NCBI RefSeq assembly: GCF_040438885.1
Contig: NZ_CP159218.1
Span: forward strand, 4,092,001-4,156,000
Direction of reading: 5' to 3'
DNA: 64,000 nucleotides
Source: Nakamurella sp. A5-74
GTDB lineage: Bacteria; Actinomycetota; Actinomycetes; Mycobacteriales; Nakamurellaceae
The position numbers and the translations under genes are program-made. Within the stretch, counting starts at the first letter, position 1. Each line of letters begins with the position of its first letter. The notes beneath the pieces were generated by a model. That model was not told the origin of the DNA. It ran no database searches and saw only the letters and a list, made by a program, of their open reading frames with translations. Positions 17,390-24,425 of this stretch are shown piece by piece.

Positions 17390-18760
17390 TCACTTGAGGC
17401 CCTTGACGGCTTCGATGACCTTGGTCTGGATCTCGGCGGGCAGCGGGGCTGCGCCGACGTCGGTCAGAGTCGTCTGTCCGTCGGTGGCGGTCCAGCCGAG
17501 GAAGGACTTGATGAGTTCGGCCTTGTCGCCGTTGCCCGAGGAGCAGACGATCTCGTAGGTGACCAGGATGATCGGGTACGCGCCGGCTTCCTTGGTCGCG
17601 TAGTCCAGCTTCAGTGCCAGGTCGGGAGCGGTGCCGGTGACCTCGGCGGCCGCGACTGCCTTACCGGCGGTCTCGGCGGTCAGCTCGACGGCGCCGCCAC
17701 CGTTGTCGATCTTGGCGACCGAGAGCTTGTTCGAGGTCGCGAAGCCCCACTCGACGTAGCCGATGGCACCGTCGGTGCCGCCGATCGCCGCAGCGACGCC
17801 GTCACTGCCGTTGGCCCCGGTGCCGCCCGCGCCGGCCCACGCCTTGGCGGCGTCGTACGGCCAGTCGGCCGTGGCCTTGAGGTACTTGGTGAAGTTCTCG
17901 GTGGTACCCGAGTCCTCGCTGCGGTGGACGGTCTGGATCGGGGTGTTCGGCAGCGTCGCACCCGGGTTGGCGGCCTTGATGGCCTCGTCGTCCCAGTTGG
18001 TGATCTTGTCGTCGAAGATGCCGGCCAGGATCGCCGGGGTGAGGGTCAGGTCGGTGACACCCTCGAGCTTGTAGGCGATCGCGATCGGGCCGGTGACCAT
18101 CGGCAGGTCGATGGCGTCGGCGCCGCCGCAGCGGGTCTTGGCCGGGTCCTTCTGGTCGTCCTTGAGTGCGGAGTCCGAACCACCGAAGTCGGTCTGCTTG
18201 GCCGTGAAGTCGCTGATGCCCTTGCTGGAGCCGCCGCCGCCGTAGTCGCCGATCGAGGCCTTGCACTTGGCGTTGTAGGCGGTGATCCAGGCGGCAATGG
18301 CCTTGCCCTGGGCGGTGGAGCCTGAGGAGCGCAGCTCGCCGGTGGCGCAGGCGAAGCCGGAGCCCTCGAAGGTCGGCGCGTCGCCGGCCGGGGGGGTGCT
18401 GCTGCTCGAGCTCGGGTCCATGCTCGAGCTCGGGTCCATGCTCGAGCTCGGGTCCATGCTCGAGCTCGGGTCCATGCTCGAGCTCGGGTCCATGCTCGAG
18501 CTCGGGTCCATGCTCGAGCTCGGGTCCATGCTCGAGCTCGGGTTCTCGCTCGTGCTGGAGTCCATGCTCGACTCGCTGGTGCTGGAGTCCATGCTCGACT
18601 CCGTCATGGACATCGCGGTGCTCGACGCCGGCGTGCTCGCGACGGTCGGGGTGCTGCTCGCAGCGGTGCCCGAGCTGGACCCACAGGCGGTGAGCACGAT
18701 GGCCGCGGCTGCCAGAGCTGCGGTGAAAGCGGCCTTGCCGCCGATGTGCGTGATCTTCAC
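17390..18760 (-). CDS. pstS: Phosphate-binding lipoprotein PstS
   Basis: 456 residues from the GTG at 18760 with GAGGAG upstream (VKITHIGGKAAFTAAL). The lipobox LTAC lies near residue 25, so the protein is a lipid-anchored extracytoplasmic receptor. A disordered linker follows with seven perfect MDPSSS hexapeptides encoded by an 18-bp tandem repeat. The receptor domain binds phosphate through LRSSGSTAQGKAI, DFGGSDSAL and HRSEDSGTTENFTKYL. It is the first gene of the pst operon, with a PHO box about 140 bp upstream. The linker probably lifts the receptor through the wall, and its repeat number could vary between strains. Confidence 0.96.
   Translation of the reverse strand: MKITHIGGKAAFTAALAAAAIVLTACGSSSGTAASSTPTVASTPASSTAMSMTESSMDSSTSESSMDSSTSENPSSSMDPSSSMDPSSSMDPSSSMDPSSSMDPSSSMDPSSSMDPSSSSSTPPAGDAPTFEGSGFACATGELRSSGSTAQGKAIAAWITAYNAKCKASIGDYGGGGSSKGISDFTAKQTDFGGSDSALKDDQKDPAKTRCGGADAIDLPMVTGPIAIAYKLEGVTDLTLTPAILAGIFDDKITNWDDEAIKAANPGATLPNTPIQTVHRSEDSGTTENFTKYLKATADWPYDAAKAWAGAGGTGANGSDGVAAAIGGTDGAIGYVEWGFATSNKLSVAKIDNGGGAVELTAETAGKAVAAAEVTGTAPDLALKLDYATKEAGAYPIILVTYEIVCSSGNGDKAELIKSFLGWTATDGQTTLTDVGAAPLPAEIQTKVIEAVKGLK
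18403..18546 (-). repeat. 18-bp tandem repeat inside pstS
   Basis: Seven perfect copies of TGCTCGAGCTCGGGTCCA (plus-strand reading) and one partial eighth. Each encodes MDPSSS on the minus strand. The perfect identity at DNA level suggests recent expansion. Changes in copy number keep the reading frame and only lengthen or shorten the linker. Confidence 0.95.
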
Positions 18761-18898
18761 GCGTTCTCCTCGAAGATAAGTGCCCCAGGGCACTGGATGA
18801 CCGCGGATCCCCGTACGGGCTCGCGCTGTCAGGTCGTCCGCACTTCGGCGACCCTCGGCTGACGGTAGGAGCGCCCTGTGGACGACGGGTCCGTCGCA

Positions 18899-18916
18899 GG
18901 TGAACGGTGGGTGAAC
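18899..18916 (-). promoter_or_regulatory. PHO box (PhoP site) upstream of pstS
   Basis: On the minus strand the sequence reads GTTCACC CACC GTTCACC, two perfect 7-bp units spaced 11 bp apart. This matches the direct-repeat PHO box known from Streptomyces PhoP targets. It is about 140 bp upstream of the pstS start, in the correct orientation, and predicts induction under phosphate starvation. No phoR-phoP pair is in the window. Confidence 0.85.
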
Positions 18917-19032
18917 GCGAGTTGGCTGGTTTCGATGAAACGTCACCGAACAGTCGCAACACGCGCTCCGGGCGAGCATCGCAGTGACGTATCGCACGGT
19001 TGTGACAGTGCGTGATCGCCCGAGCGGCGAAG

Positions 19033-19968
19033 TCAGGAACGTTGGTCCGCATAGACGACGTCGGTCGCCCATTCGCCGAACCCGAGGCGCCGGTACAGCG
19101 CCAGCGCGGACGGATTGTCACCCTCGACGTACAGCATCACGGTCTGCCGTCCGCGGCCGGCGAGGTGATGCAGGCCTACGAGCGTCAGCGGTTCGCCCAG
19201 CCGGCGAACCGGTGACAACGGATCGACCGCGATCACGTAGACCTCACCGACCGGTCCGGACGGGGCAGCCTGCTCGCCGCTGCCCGGACGGACCGGGGTC
19301 GGATCCACCTCGTGGATCTTCGTCCAGTGAAATCCGAGCACCCGGTCGGAGCCGCCGACCTCGTCCCGACCCTCGTCGGTGACGGCGAGGAAGAATCCGG
19401 CGGGGTCGAACCACGGCTGCGCCATCTCGTGCCGCATCCCCGCGTCGTCCAACCGGCCCTGCTCCGGATGCCACGCGAACGCTCTGGCGTTGACGCCGAG
19501 GAACTGCGCGAGGTCCGACGCGGGATCGAAGGTGCGGACCCGGACCCCGTCCGGCAGGGCGGGCTGCGGCGGCAGCCCCGCCAACGTCCGGCGCAGCTGC
19601 AACAACATCCGGACGGCCCCGAGATCGCGCGCGGCCGCCAGCGCTCGCGCGGCCGGCAGATCGCCGTGCGCCCAGACCCGAGGTCGTCGCGCCAACGTGG
19701 CGTCCAACAGCCTGCCGCCGATCCCCCTGCCACGGTGATCGGGGTGGACCAGTAGCTCCGCGGGGTCGTCGCCGCTGATCACCGCGACACCGAGCAGATC
19801 GTCGCCCTCGACGATCTGCAGCGCCGAGGTGGTGGCGAGTGCGTCCAGCACGTGGCCGGACAGCGCCTCGACGCCATCGGTCACCCGCGCCGCTCGGACC
19901 AGGTCGAGGATGCGCCCGATCGCGTCGGTGTCGGGCGCAGCCCAGTCGGCGCCCGGCCGCTGACTCAT
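19033..19968 (-). CDS. mshD: Mycothiol synthase (acetyl-CoA:Cys-GlcN-Ins acetyltransferase)
   Basis: 311 residues, matching the family. It catalyses the last step of mycothiol formation, acetylating the cysteine of Cys-GlcN-Ins. Two GNAT domains are visible: the first with LLVHPDHRGRGIGGRLLDATL near residue 75, the second with VYVIAVDPLSPVRRLGEPLTLVGLHHL near 240 and VEGDNPSALALYRRLGF near 285. The segment AFAWHPEQGRLDDAGM is typical of MshD. The start lies 25 bp after the glnR stop, so the two are probably co-transcribed, as Rv0818-Rv0819 in mycobacteria. Confidence 0.95.
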   Translation of the reverse strand: MSQRPGADWAAPDTDAIGRILDLVRAARVTDGVEALSGHVLDALATTSALQIVEGDDLLGVAVISGDDPAELLVHPDHRGRGIGGRLLDATLARRPRVWAHGDLPAARALAAARDLGAVRMLLQLRRTLAGLPPQPALPDGVRVRTFDPASDLAQFLGVNARAFAWHPEQGRLDDAGMRHEMAQPWFDPAGFFLAVTDEGRDEVGGSDRVLGFHWTKIHEVDPTPVRPGSGEQAAPSGPVGEVYVIAVDPLSPVRRLGEPLTLVGLHHLAGRGRQTVMLYVEGDNPSALALYRRLGFGEWATDVVYADQRS

Positions 19969-19993
19969 CGCCGTGCTCGGTACCGGGCCGCGG

Positions 19994-20689
19994 TCATACC
20001 TGGCGGACCGATTCGTCGCGCTCGAGCGCGCGCGGCGGCGGGACCATCTTGTAGCCGACGTTGCGGACGGTGCCGATCAGCGACTCGTGCTCGGCGCCGA
20101 GCTTCGCGCGCAACCGTCGGACGTGCACGTCGACGGTGCGGGTGCCGCCGAAGAAGTCGTATCCCCAGACCTCCGTGACAAGTTGCTCGCGGGTGAACAC
20201 CCGTCCCGGGTGCTGCGCCAGGAACCGCAGCAGCTCGAACTCCTTGTACGTCAGCTCCAGGACGCGACCACGCAACCGGGCGGTGTAGGTCTCCTCGTCG
20301 ATGGTCAGGTCACCGAGGCTGGTGACGGAGGAGCTGGCCGTGGTCGCCGCGCGGGCGGCGAGCAGCCGCAGCCGCGCGTGGAGCTCAGCCGGCCCGGCCG
20401 TGGCCAGCACCACGTCCGAGACTCCCCACTCGGGCCCGATGGCGACCATCCCGCCCTCGGTGACGATCGCCAGCACCGGGATGGCCAGGCCGTCCTCGCC
20501 GAGCAGGCGACACAGCGCCCTGGCGCCGGCCAGGTTGGTCCTGGCATCGACCAGTACGAGGTCGTAGGGACCGGCGGTGACCAGCGACGCCGCCTCGAAA
20601 GCCCCGGCCCGCACCGTCATGGGCAGCAGGTCGACGGCGGGCAGGACGGCAGCCGGATCGCTGTCGGTGGTCAGCAGGAGAAGATCCAT
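19994..20689 (-). CDS. glnR: GlnR-type orphan OmpR-family nitrogen regulator
   Basis: 231 residues from the ATG at 20689 with GGAG upstream. The N-terminal receiver-like domain (1-120) is atypical: the usual acidic pair near the start reads TTDSD, and the phosphoacceptor-like aspartate is in DLVLVDAR. The winged helix at about 145-225 has [40 protein letters not shown] and [11 protein letters not shown], which fits GlnR much better than PhoP. GlnR activates glutamine synthetase, ammonium transport and nitrate genes when nitrogen is scarce, without a cognate kinase. The adjacency to mshD and pst supports the call. Confidence 0.92.
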   Translation of the reverse strand: MDLLLLTTDSDPAAVLPAVDLLPMTVRAGAFEAASLVTAGPYDLVLVDARTNLAGARALCRLLGEDGLAIPVLAIVTEGGMVAIGPEWGVSDVVLATAGPAELHARLRLLAARAATTASSSVTSLGDLTIDEETYTARLRGRVLELTYKEFELLRFLAQHPGRVFTREQLVTEVWGYDFFGGTRTVDVHVRRLRAKLGAEHESLIGTVRNVGYKMVPPPRALERDESVRQV

Positions 20690-20844
20690 CTCGATCTCCT
20701 TCCCACGCGTCGGCCGGTCGTCGCCCCGGACGCTCACGCGCCGGGAGTGGCCACGGAGGGCACTCCGGGGAGGTCCGGGTCAGCACCGATTCTATCGGCG
20801 CGCGGCGAGCGCTCCGCGCAGGGCCGCACAGCAGGCAGGATCAA

Positions 20845-21657
20845 GTGGTGCTGCTGCCCAAACCCCACCGATTCCTCCGGCGCTCCCGCTCCGATGCAGA
20901 CTCCGCGCATCGGGCCCTCCCGGGTGCGACGAAGGTCAGCACCGAGACCGTCGACGGAGTTCCGCTGCACGGTGTCCGGGTAGCGGGACCCGCCGGTCGG
21001 ACGTTCGTCGTGGTGCACGGGATGACGCATTCGATCACCACCGACGGCACCGCCATGGTGATCAGGGAGTTGTCCGCGATCGGCAGTGTGCTGGCGTTCG
21101 ACCTGCGCGGCCACGGCACCTCGGGCGGCGGGTCGACAGTGGGCGACCTGGAGACCCTCGACGTCGACGCCGCGGTGGCCCACGCCCGCGAGAGCGCGAA
21201 GGAACCCGTTGCGGTGGTGGGGTTCTCGCTCGGTGGAGCGGTCGCCCTCAGGCAGGCAGCATTCGGCGCGCACCGCCCGGACGCGGTGGTCAGTGTGTCC
21301 GCGCCGTCCCGCTGGTACGTCCGCGACTCCGCCCCGATGCGCCGGGTCAACTGGCTGATCGAGCATCCGGTCGGCGCACTGGTGGGGCCGCTCGTCGGGA
21401 TCCGACTCGGGGCGCCCTGGACCGCAGTCCCGCCGTCACCGCTGGTGGCCGTCAGCGAGATCGAGGTCCCGCTGCTGGTGGTGCACGGCACCGCCGACCA
21501 CTACTTCCCACTCGCCCACGGCATCGACCTGCAGCGGGCCTCGGTGGGCCGGGCGGAGCTGTGGGTCGAGCAGGGGATGGGTCACGCAGAGAACGCCACC
21601 AGCCGGGAGCTGGCCCGCCGGATCGGTGGCTGGGTGGTGCAGGTACTTCCCGGATGA
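20845..21657 (+). CDS. Alpha/beta hydrolase
   Basis: 270 residues from a GTG with AGGA nearby. The fold is shown by FVVVHGMTH (oxyanion region) near residue 55, LAFDLRGHGTSGGGS near 83, the nucleophile elbow VGFSLGGAVAL (Ser near residue 131), the acid in VVHGTADHYF near 215 and the histidine in GMGHAENA near 245. It has no signal peptide. The substrate is unknown. It is divergent from glnR and followed 36 bp later by the lmeA homologue, so the two may share a transcript. Confidence 0.87.
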   Translation: MVLLPKPHRFLRRSRSDADSAHRALPGATKVSTETVDGVPLHGVRVAGPAGRTFVVVHGMTHSITTDGTAMVIRELSAIGSVLAFDLRGHGTSGGGSTVGDLETLDVDAAVAHARESAKEPVAVVGFSLGGAVALRQAAFGAHRPDAVVSVSAPSRWYVRDSAPMRRVNWLIEHPVGALVGPLVGIRLGAPWTAVPPSPLVAVSEIEVPLLVVHGTADHYFPLAHGIDLQRASVGRAELWVEQGMGHAENATSRELARRIGGWVVQVLPG

Positions 21658-21693
21658 GCGGACACGGCTGAGCCCCGCAGGCACACTGACCAG

Positions 21694-22395
21694 GTGCGCA
21701 AACTTTTCATCACCCTCGCCGTGCTGGCCGTCATCCTGGTCGGTCTGGACATCGGCGGGCGCATCTTCGCCGAGAACAAGCTGGCCTCCGAGCTGGGCAA
21801 GCAGGCTGAACTCCCCACGGAACCGACGCTCGACATCGGCGGGTTCTCCTTTCTCTGGCAGGTCGTCGACGGCAACTACGAGCACCTCGCGCTGACGCTC
21901 CCGAACGTCACCGTCGGCAAGTTCGCTGACGTCGCCGCCGACGTCGATGCCTACGGTGTCGCCCTGACGATCGGCGATGTGGTCGGCGGCAACATCGACT
22001 CCGTCACCGCCCAGAAGGTGACCGTCCGCGCCGCGGTGCCGTTCACCTCGCTGGCCAAGGCTTTCGACACCCCACAGATCACCCTCTCCGCGGGGGATTC
22101 CTCGACACTGCTGATCAAGAGCACGCTGGCGACCGGTGGCCGGACCTACGACATCACCGCCCAGGTGAGCCCCACGATCCGGAAGAACGTGCTGTATCTG
22201 AAGGCCGACAAGGTGGTGGACAGCAGCGGGATCCCGGCCGCGCTGGCCACCAGGTTCCTGTCCGGTCTGACCGTGCAGTACCCGCTCCAGGGTCTGCCGG
22301 TGACCATCGACGCCGGTCAGGCGACCGTCATCGGCGACTCCCTGGTGCTCAGCGCGTCGTCGCTCGACGTGCCGATCGGCTCGCTGCTGCAATGA
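21694..22395 (+). CDS. lmeA: LmeA-family phospholipid-binding protein (DUF2993)
   Basis: 233 residues from a GTG at 21694. It starts with a hydrophobic signal/anchor (LFITLAVLAVILVGLDIGGRIFA) and continues as a beta-rich domain (TLDIGGFSFLWQVVDGNYEHLAL, VDAYGVALTIGDVVGG, DSLVLSASSLDVP) typical of DUF2993. In mycobacteria the syntenic protein (Rv0817c, LmeA) binds phospholipid and supports lipomannan elongation on the outer face of the membrane. I infer the same role from family and position; the actual lipid partner here is not known. Confidence 0.85.
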   Translation: MRKLFITLAVLAVILVGLDIGGRIFAENKLASELGKQAELPTEPTLDIGGFSFLWQVVDGNYEHLALTLPNVTVGKFADVAADVDAYGVALTIGDVVGGNIDSVTAQKVTVRAAVPFTSLAKAFDTPQITLSAGDSSTLLIKSTLATGGRTYDITAQVSPTIRKNVLYLKADKVVDSSGIPAALATRFLSGLTVQYPLQGLPVTIDAGQATVIGDSLVLSASSLDVPIGSLLQ

Positions 22396-22412
22396 GCTCG
22401 CAGGCCGACCGG

Positions 22413-22418
22413 TACCGT
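22413..22418 (+). promoter_or_regulatory. -10 element (TACCGT) directly upstream of the micro-ORF
   Basis: TACCGT ends 7 bp before the ATG at 22426, the same geometry as at 5344 and 11943. It argues that the 32-codon ORF is transcribed as a leaderless mRNA. Confidence 0.5.
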
Positions 22419-22425
22419 CCCTGAC

Positions 22426-22524
22426 ATGTGGCAGGCCATCTTCGTCATCCTGCTGGTGGTGGCTGCCGTCGCGCTCGCGGCCACCCTCGCCTGGATCGCC
22501 GTCCGAGCCCTGCGGCGCGACTGA
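22426..22524 (+). CDS. 32-residue single-helix membrane protein (leaderless micro-ORF)
   Basis: The ORF encodes MWQAIFVILLVVAAVALAAT followed by LAWIAVRALRRD and a stop. Residues 4-26 form one hydrophobic helix, and the basic tail RALRRD fits N-out, C-in topology. The start has no Shine-Dalgarno site but a -10 hexamer 7 bp upstream, as in leaderless genes nearby. It lies 30 bp after lmeA and 53 bp before the nitrobindin gene. I recognise no family. Small size leaves some chance of coincidence, but the uninterrupted hydrophobic run plus charged end is not random-looking. Confidence 0.6.
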   Translation: MWQAIFVILLVVAAVALAATLAWIAVRALRRD

Positions 22525-22577
22525 GCCCACCGACAGCTGAGCCCACCCGAACCCATCGACAGTTGAGGATCCACCCG

Positions 22578-23219
22578 ATGCCCGACGGCGACACCCCCCG
22601 ACCCTCCGGCGACGCGGCGATCGCTGCGGCCGACGAACGGGCCGGCACCACCCGGGACCGCAACCTTCTCGACGTGGCACCGCTGCCGATCCCGGCCGAC
22701 ACCGCCAACTTGCGACTGGGGCCCGAGCTGCACCCGGCCTGCCTCGGGCTCCTGCCGATGGTGGGGGTCTGGCGCGGCACCGGCACCTACGGCAACGAGA
22801 CGCGCACGTCCGACGACCCGGTCGCCGACTTCGGTCAGCAGATCAGCGTCAGCCACGACGGCCGGCCGTTCCTGCGCTTCGAGTCGGTGAGCTGGGACCT
22901 GCGCCGAGCGGACGGACCGATGGCCGGCGCCCGCGAGGTCGGCTGGTTCCGGCCGCAGGACGACGGCTCCGTCGAGCTGCTGCTCGCGCACGCCGAAGGC
23001 CGGATCGAGGTCTTCTACGGCCGGTCGCGCTCGGTCTCGTCGTGGGCGCTCACCACCGACGGTGTCTGGCGCACCCCCACCGCGGTGCCGGTGATCGGTG
23101 CGACCCGGCTGTACGGCATCACCCCCGACGGCCGGCTTGCCTATGTCGAGGAGCGTGCGCACACCGACGCCGAGCTGGCCCCGCATGCCTCCGCGCTGCT
23201 GGAGCGCCTGGTCGGCTGA
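22578..23219 (+). CDS. Nitrobindin (FABP-like heme protein)
   Basis: 213 residues from the ATG at 22578 with GAGG upstream. The ten-strand beta-barrel family binds ferric heme and can isomerise peroxynitrite. Family hallmarks are LGLLPMVGVWRGTGTYGNE near residue 60 (the GxWxGxG motif), PFLRFESVSWDL, REVGWFRPQDDGSVELLLAHAEGRIEVFYG and RLYGITPDGRLAYVEERAH near the end. The heme-ligand histidine is probably in the C-terminal segment. The N-terminal 35 residues are probably disordered. It matches Rv0813c in the mycobacterial order. The stop codon lies inside the first unit of an 8-bp tandem repeat. Confidence 0.88.
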   Translation: MPDGDTPRPSGDAAIAAADERAGTTRDRNLLDVAPLPIPADTANLRLGPELHPACLGLLPMVGVWRGTGTYGNETRTSDDPVADFGQQISVSHDGRPFLRFESVSWDLRRADGPMAGAREVGWFRPQDDGSVELLLAHAEGRIEVFYGRSRSVSSWALTTDGVWRTPTAVPVIGATRLYGITPDGRLAYVEERAHTDAELAPHASALLERLVG

Positions 23220-23300
23220 GCGGCTGAGCGGCTGAGCGGCTGAGCAGCTGAGCGGCTGAGCGGCTGAGCGGCTGAGCGGCTGAGCGGCTGGTCAGCTGGT
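23213..23300. repeat. 8-bp tandem repeat (CGGCTGAG) starting at the nitrobindin stop codon
   Basis: Nine consecutive 8-bp units (23213-23284, the fifth reads CAGCTGAG) and two degenerate units (CGGCTGGT, CAGCTGGT). The first unit contains the stop codon TGA. Because 8 is not a multiple of 3, expansion cannot lengthen the protein; every unit re-creates TGA. Confidence 0.92.
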
Positions 23301-23304
23301 CGGC

Positions 23305-23380
23305 GCACGTTTTCGACGGGTCATTGGTCCGTCGGCCGACTGAACGACCGGATCCGACGACGAGCCGTCGAATTCCTGCG
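23305..23380. repeat. Family B dispersed hairpin repeat, copy 1
   Basis: Left arm GCACGTTTTCGACGGGTC and right arm GACGAGCCGTCGAATTCCTG form an imperfect hairpin. The copy lies in the promoter region of the DUF559 gene. A second copy in the same orientation ends that gene (24347-24422), and a third is inverted at 43868-43943. Confidence 0.75.
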
Positions 23381-23465
23381 GCCACAGTTGTGCACAGGCT
23401 CGAAGCTGTCCACTGCTCCAGCTTTCGTGCCGGCGTCATCGATCGGTCCGGGCCAGGGTCGACTC

Positions 23466-24368
23466 ATGCACCGAGCCACCGCGATCGAACGACTCCTGCA
23501 GGACGAGGGACCGTTGCTGACCAGCAACACCACGGATGTCGCTTCCAGCACCCTCACCCGCGCCGTGGCGGCCGGGACGCTCGTCTCTCCCCTTCCCGGC
23601 GTGTACCTCGCATCGGCGGTGGCCAACGATCCCGCGCTCCGACTCGCCGCTGTCGCCGCCTGGAATCCTGATGCCGTGGTCCTGGGCGCAGCGGCAGCCC
23701 GTGCCACCTTCTGGCCCGAGCTGCGGGTCCCGGTGATCGAGGTGGCAGCAGCCACCCGCATCCGACGGCCTGGCTACTCGTTCTCGGAGGTCATCGTGCC
23801 GCCCGAACTGGTGCAACGGCGCCGGGGACTGACCGTTCTCGCGCCGGCCGCCGCTGCGATCGACCTCTCCGGTCGGCTCGGGCCCGATGCCATCGACACT
23901 GCGCTACGCTCCCGCCGGATCACCCTCGACCAGCTGTGGGAAGCACTGGCGTCGATGCCGCACCGTCGTGGCAATCGGGATCGTCGGCAGATCATGGTCG
24001 AGTCACGCACAAATCCGTGGTCGGCAGCAGAGCGATTGGCGCACAGGGAGTTCCGGCAGCGGAGACTGACAGGCTGGGTCGCCAACGCGCCGGTGATCAC
24101 GAGCAACCAGCAGCTCTACTACCTGGACATCCGGTTCCGGGGCGTGATGGTGGCGATCGAGATCGACGGACGGTTCCATCAGTTCGATCGGGCTGTCTTC
24201 GAACAAGACCGCGTCCGACAGAACGACCTGGTCCGCGACGGCTGGATCGTGCTGCGGTTCACCTACCGCCAACTCTGCGTGGACCCCCAGCGATGCGTCG
24301 ATCTCATCCGCGACGTCCTGCAGAAGACCCGCCGAACCCGAGGGCTGCACGTTTTCGACGGGTCGTGA
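23466..24368 (+). CDS. AbiEi-like/DUF559 protein (winged-helix plus Vsr-like nuclease fold)
   Basis: 300 residues from the ATG at 23466; an in-frame start at 23388 would begin inside non-coding-like sequence. Residues 1-95 resemble the winged helix of AbiEi/type IV antitoxin-like proteins (AIERLLQDEGPLLT...LVSPLPGVYLA). Residues about 205-290 match DUF559, related to very-short-patch endonucleases: DIRFRGVMVAIEIDGRFHQF, FEQDRVRQNDLVRDGWIVLR. The conserved acidic residues D, E and D are present. These proteins are common multi-copy orphans in actinomycetes with no established function. Family B hairpins flank the gene and its last codons (HVFDGS, stop) lie within the second hairpin. Confidence 0.8.
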   Translation: MHRATAIERLLQDEGPLLTSNTTDVASSTLTRAVAAGTLVSPLPGVYLASAVANDPALRLAAVAAWNPDAVVLGAAAARATFWPELRVPVIEVAAATRIRRPGYSFSEVIVPPELVQRRRGLTVLAPAAAAIDLSGRLGPDAIDTALRSRRITLDQLWEALASMPHRRGNRDRRQIMVESRTNPWSAAERLAHREFRQRRLTGWVANAPVITSNQQLYYLDIRFRGVMVAIEIDGRFHQFDRAVFEQDRVRQNDLVRDGWIVLRFTYRQLCVDPQRCVDLIRDVLQKTRRTRGLHVFDGS

Positions 24369-24422
24369 GCGATCCCGCCGCGACACGCGTCGGATTCGTC
24401 GACGAGCCGTCGATTTCCTGCA
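24347..24422. repeat. Family B dispersed hairpin repeat, copy 2 (overlaps a stop codon)
   Basis: Left arm GCACGTTTTCGACGGGTCGT encodes the last residues and stop of the DUF559 gene; right arm GACGAGCCGTCGATTTCCTG ends 4 bp before the pgm stop codon. Located between two convergent genes, it could serve both as a bidirectional terminator. Confidence 0.75.
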
Positions 24423-24425
24423 AGT

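Noticed and set aside
17222-18325. 367-codon open frame on the plus strand
   Set aside because: It is the antisense shadow of pstS, including its repeat; no start signal or known protein pattern.
18761-19072. Longer N-terminus for PstS (start at 19072)
   Set aside because: It would place over 100 residues before the lipoprotein signal and read through the PHO box; the GTG at 18760 has GAGGAG and begins the signal peptide.
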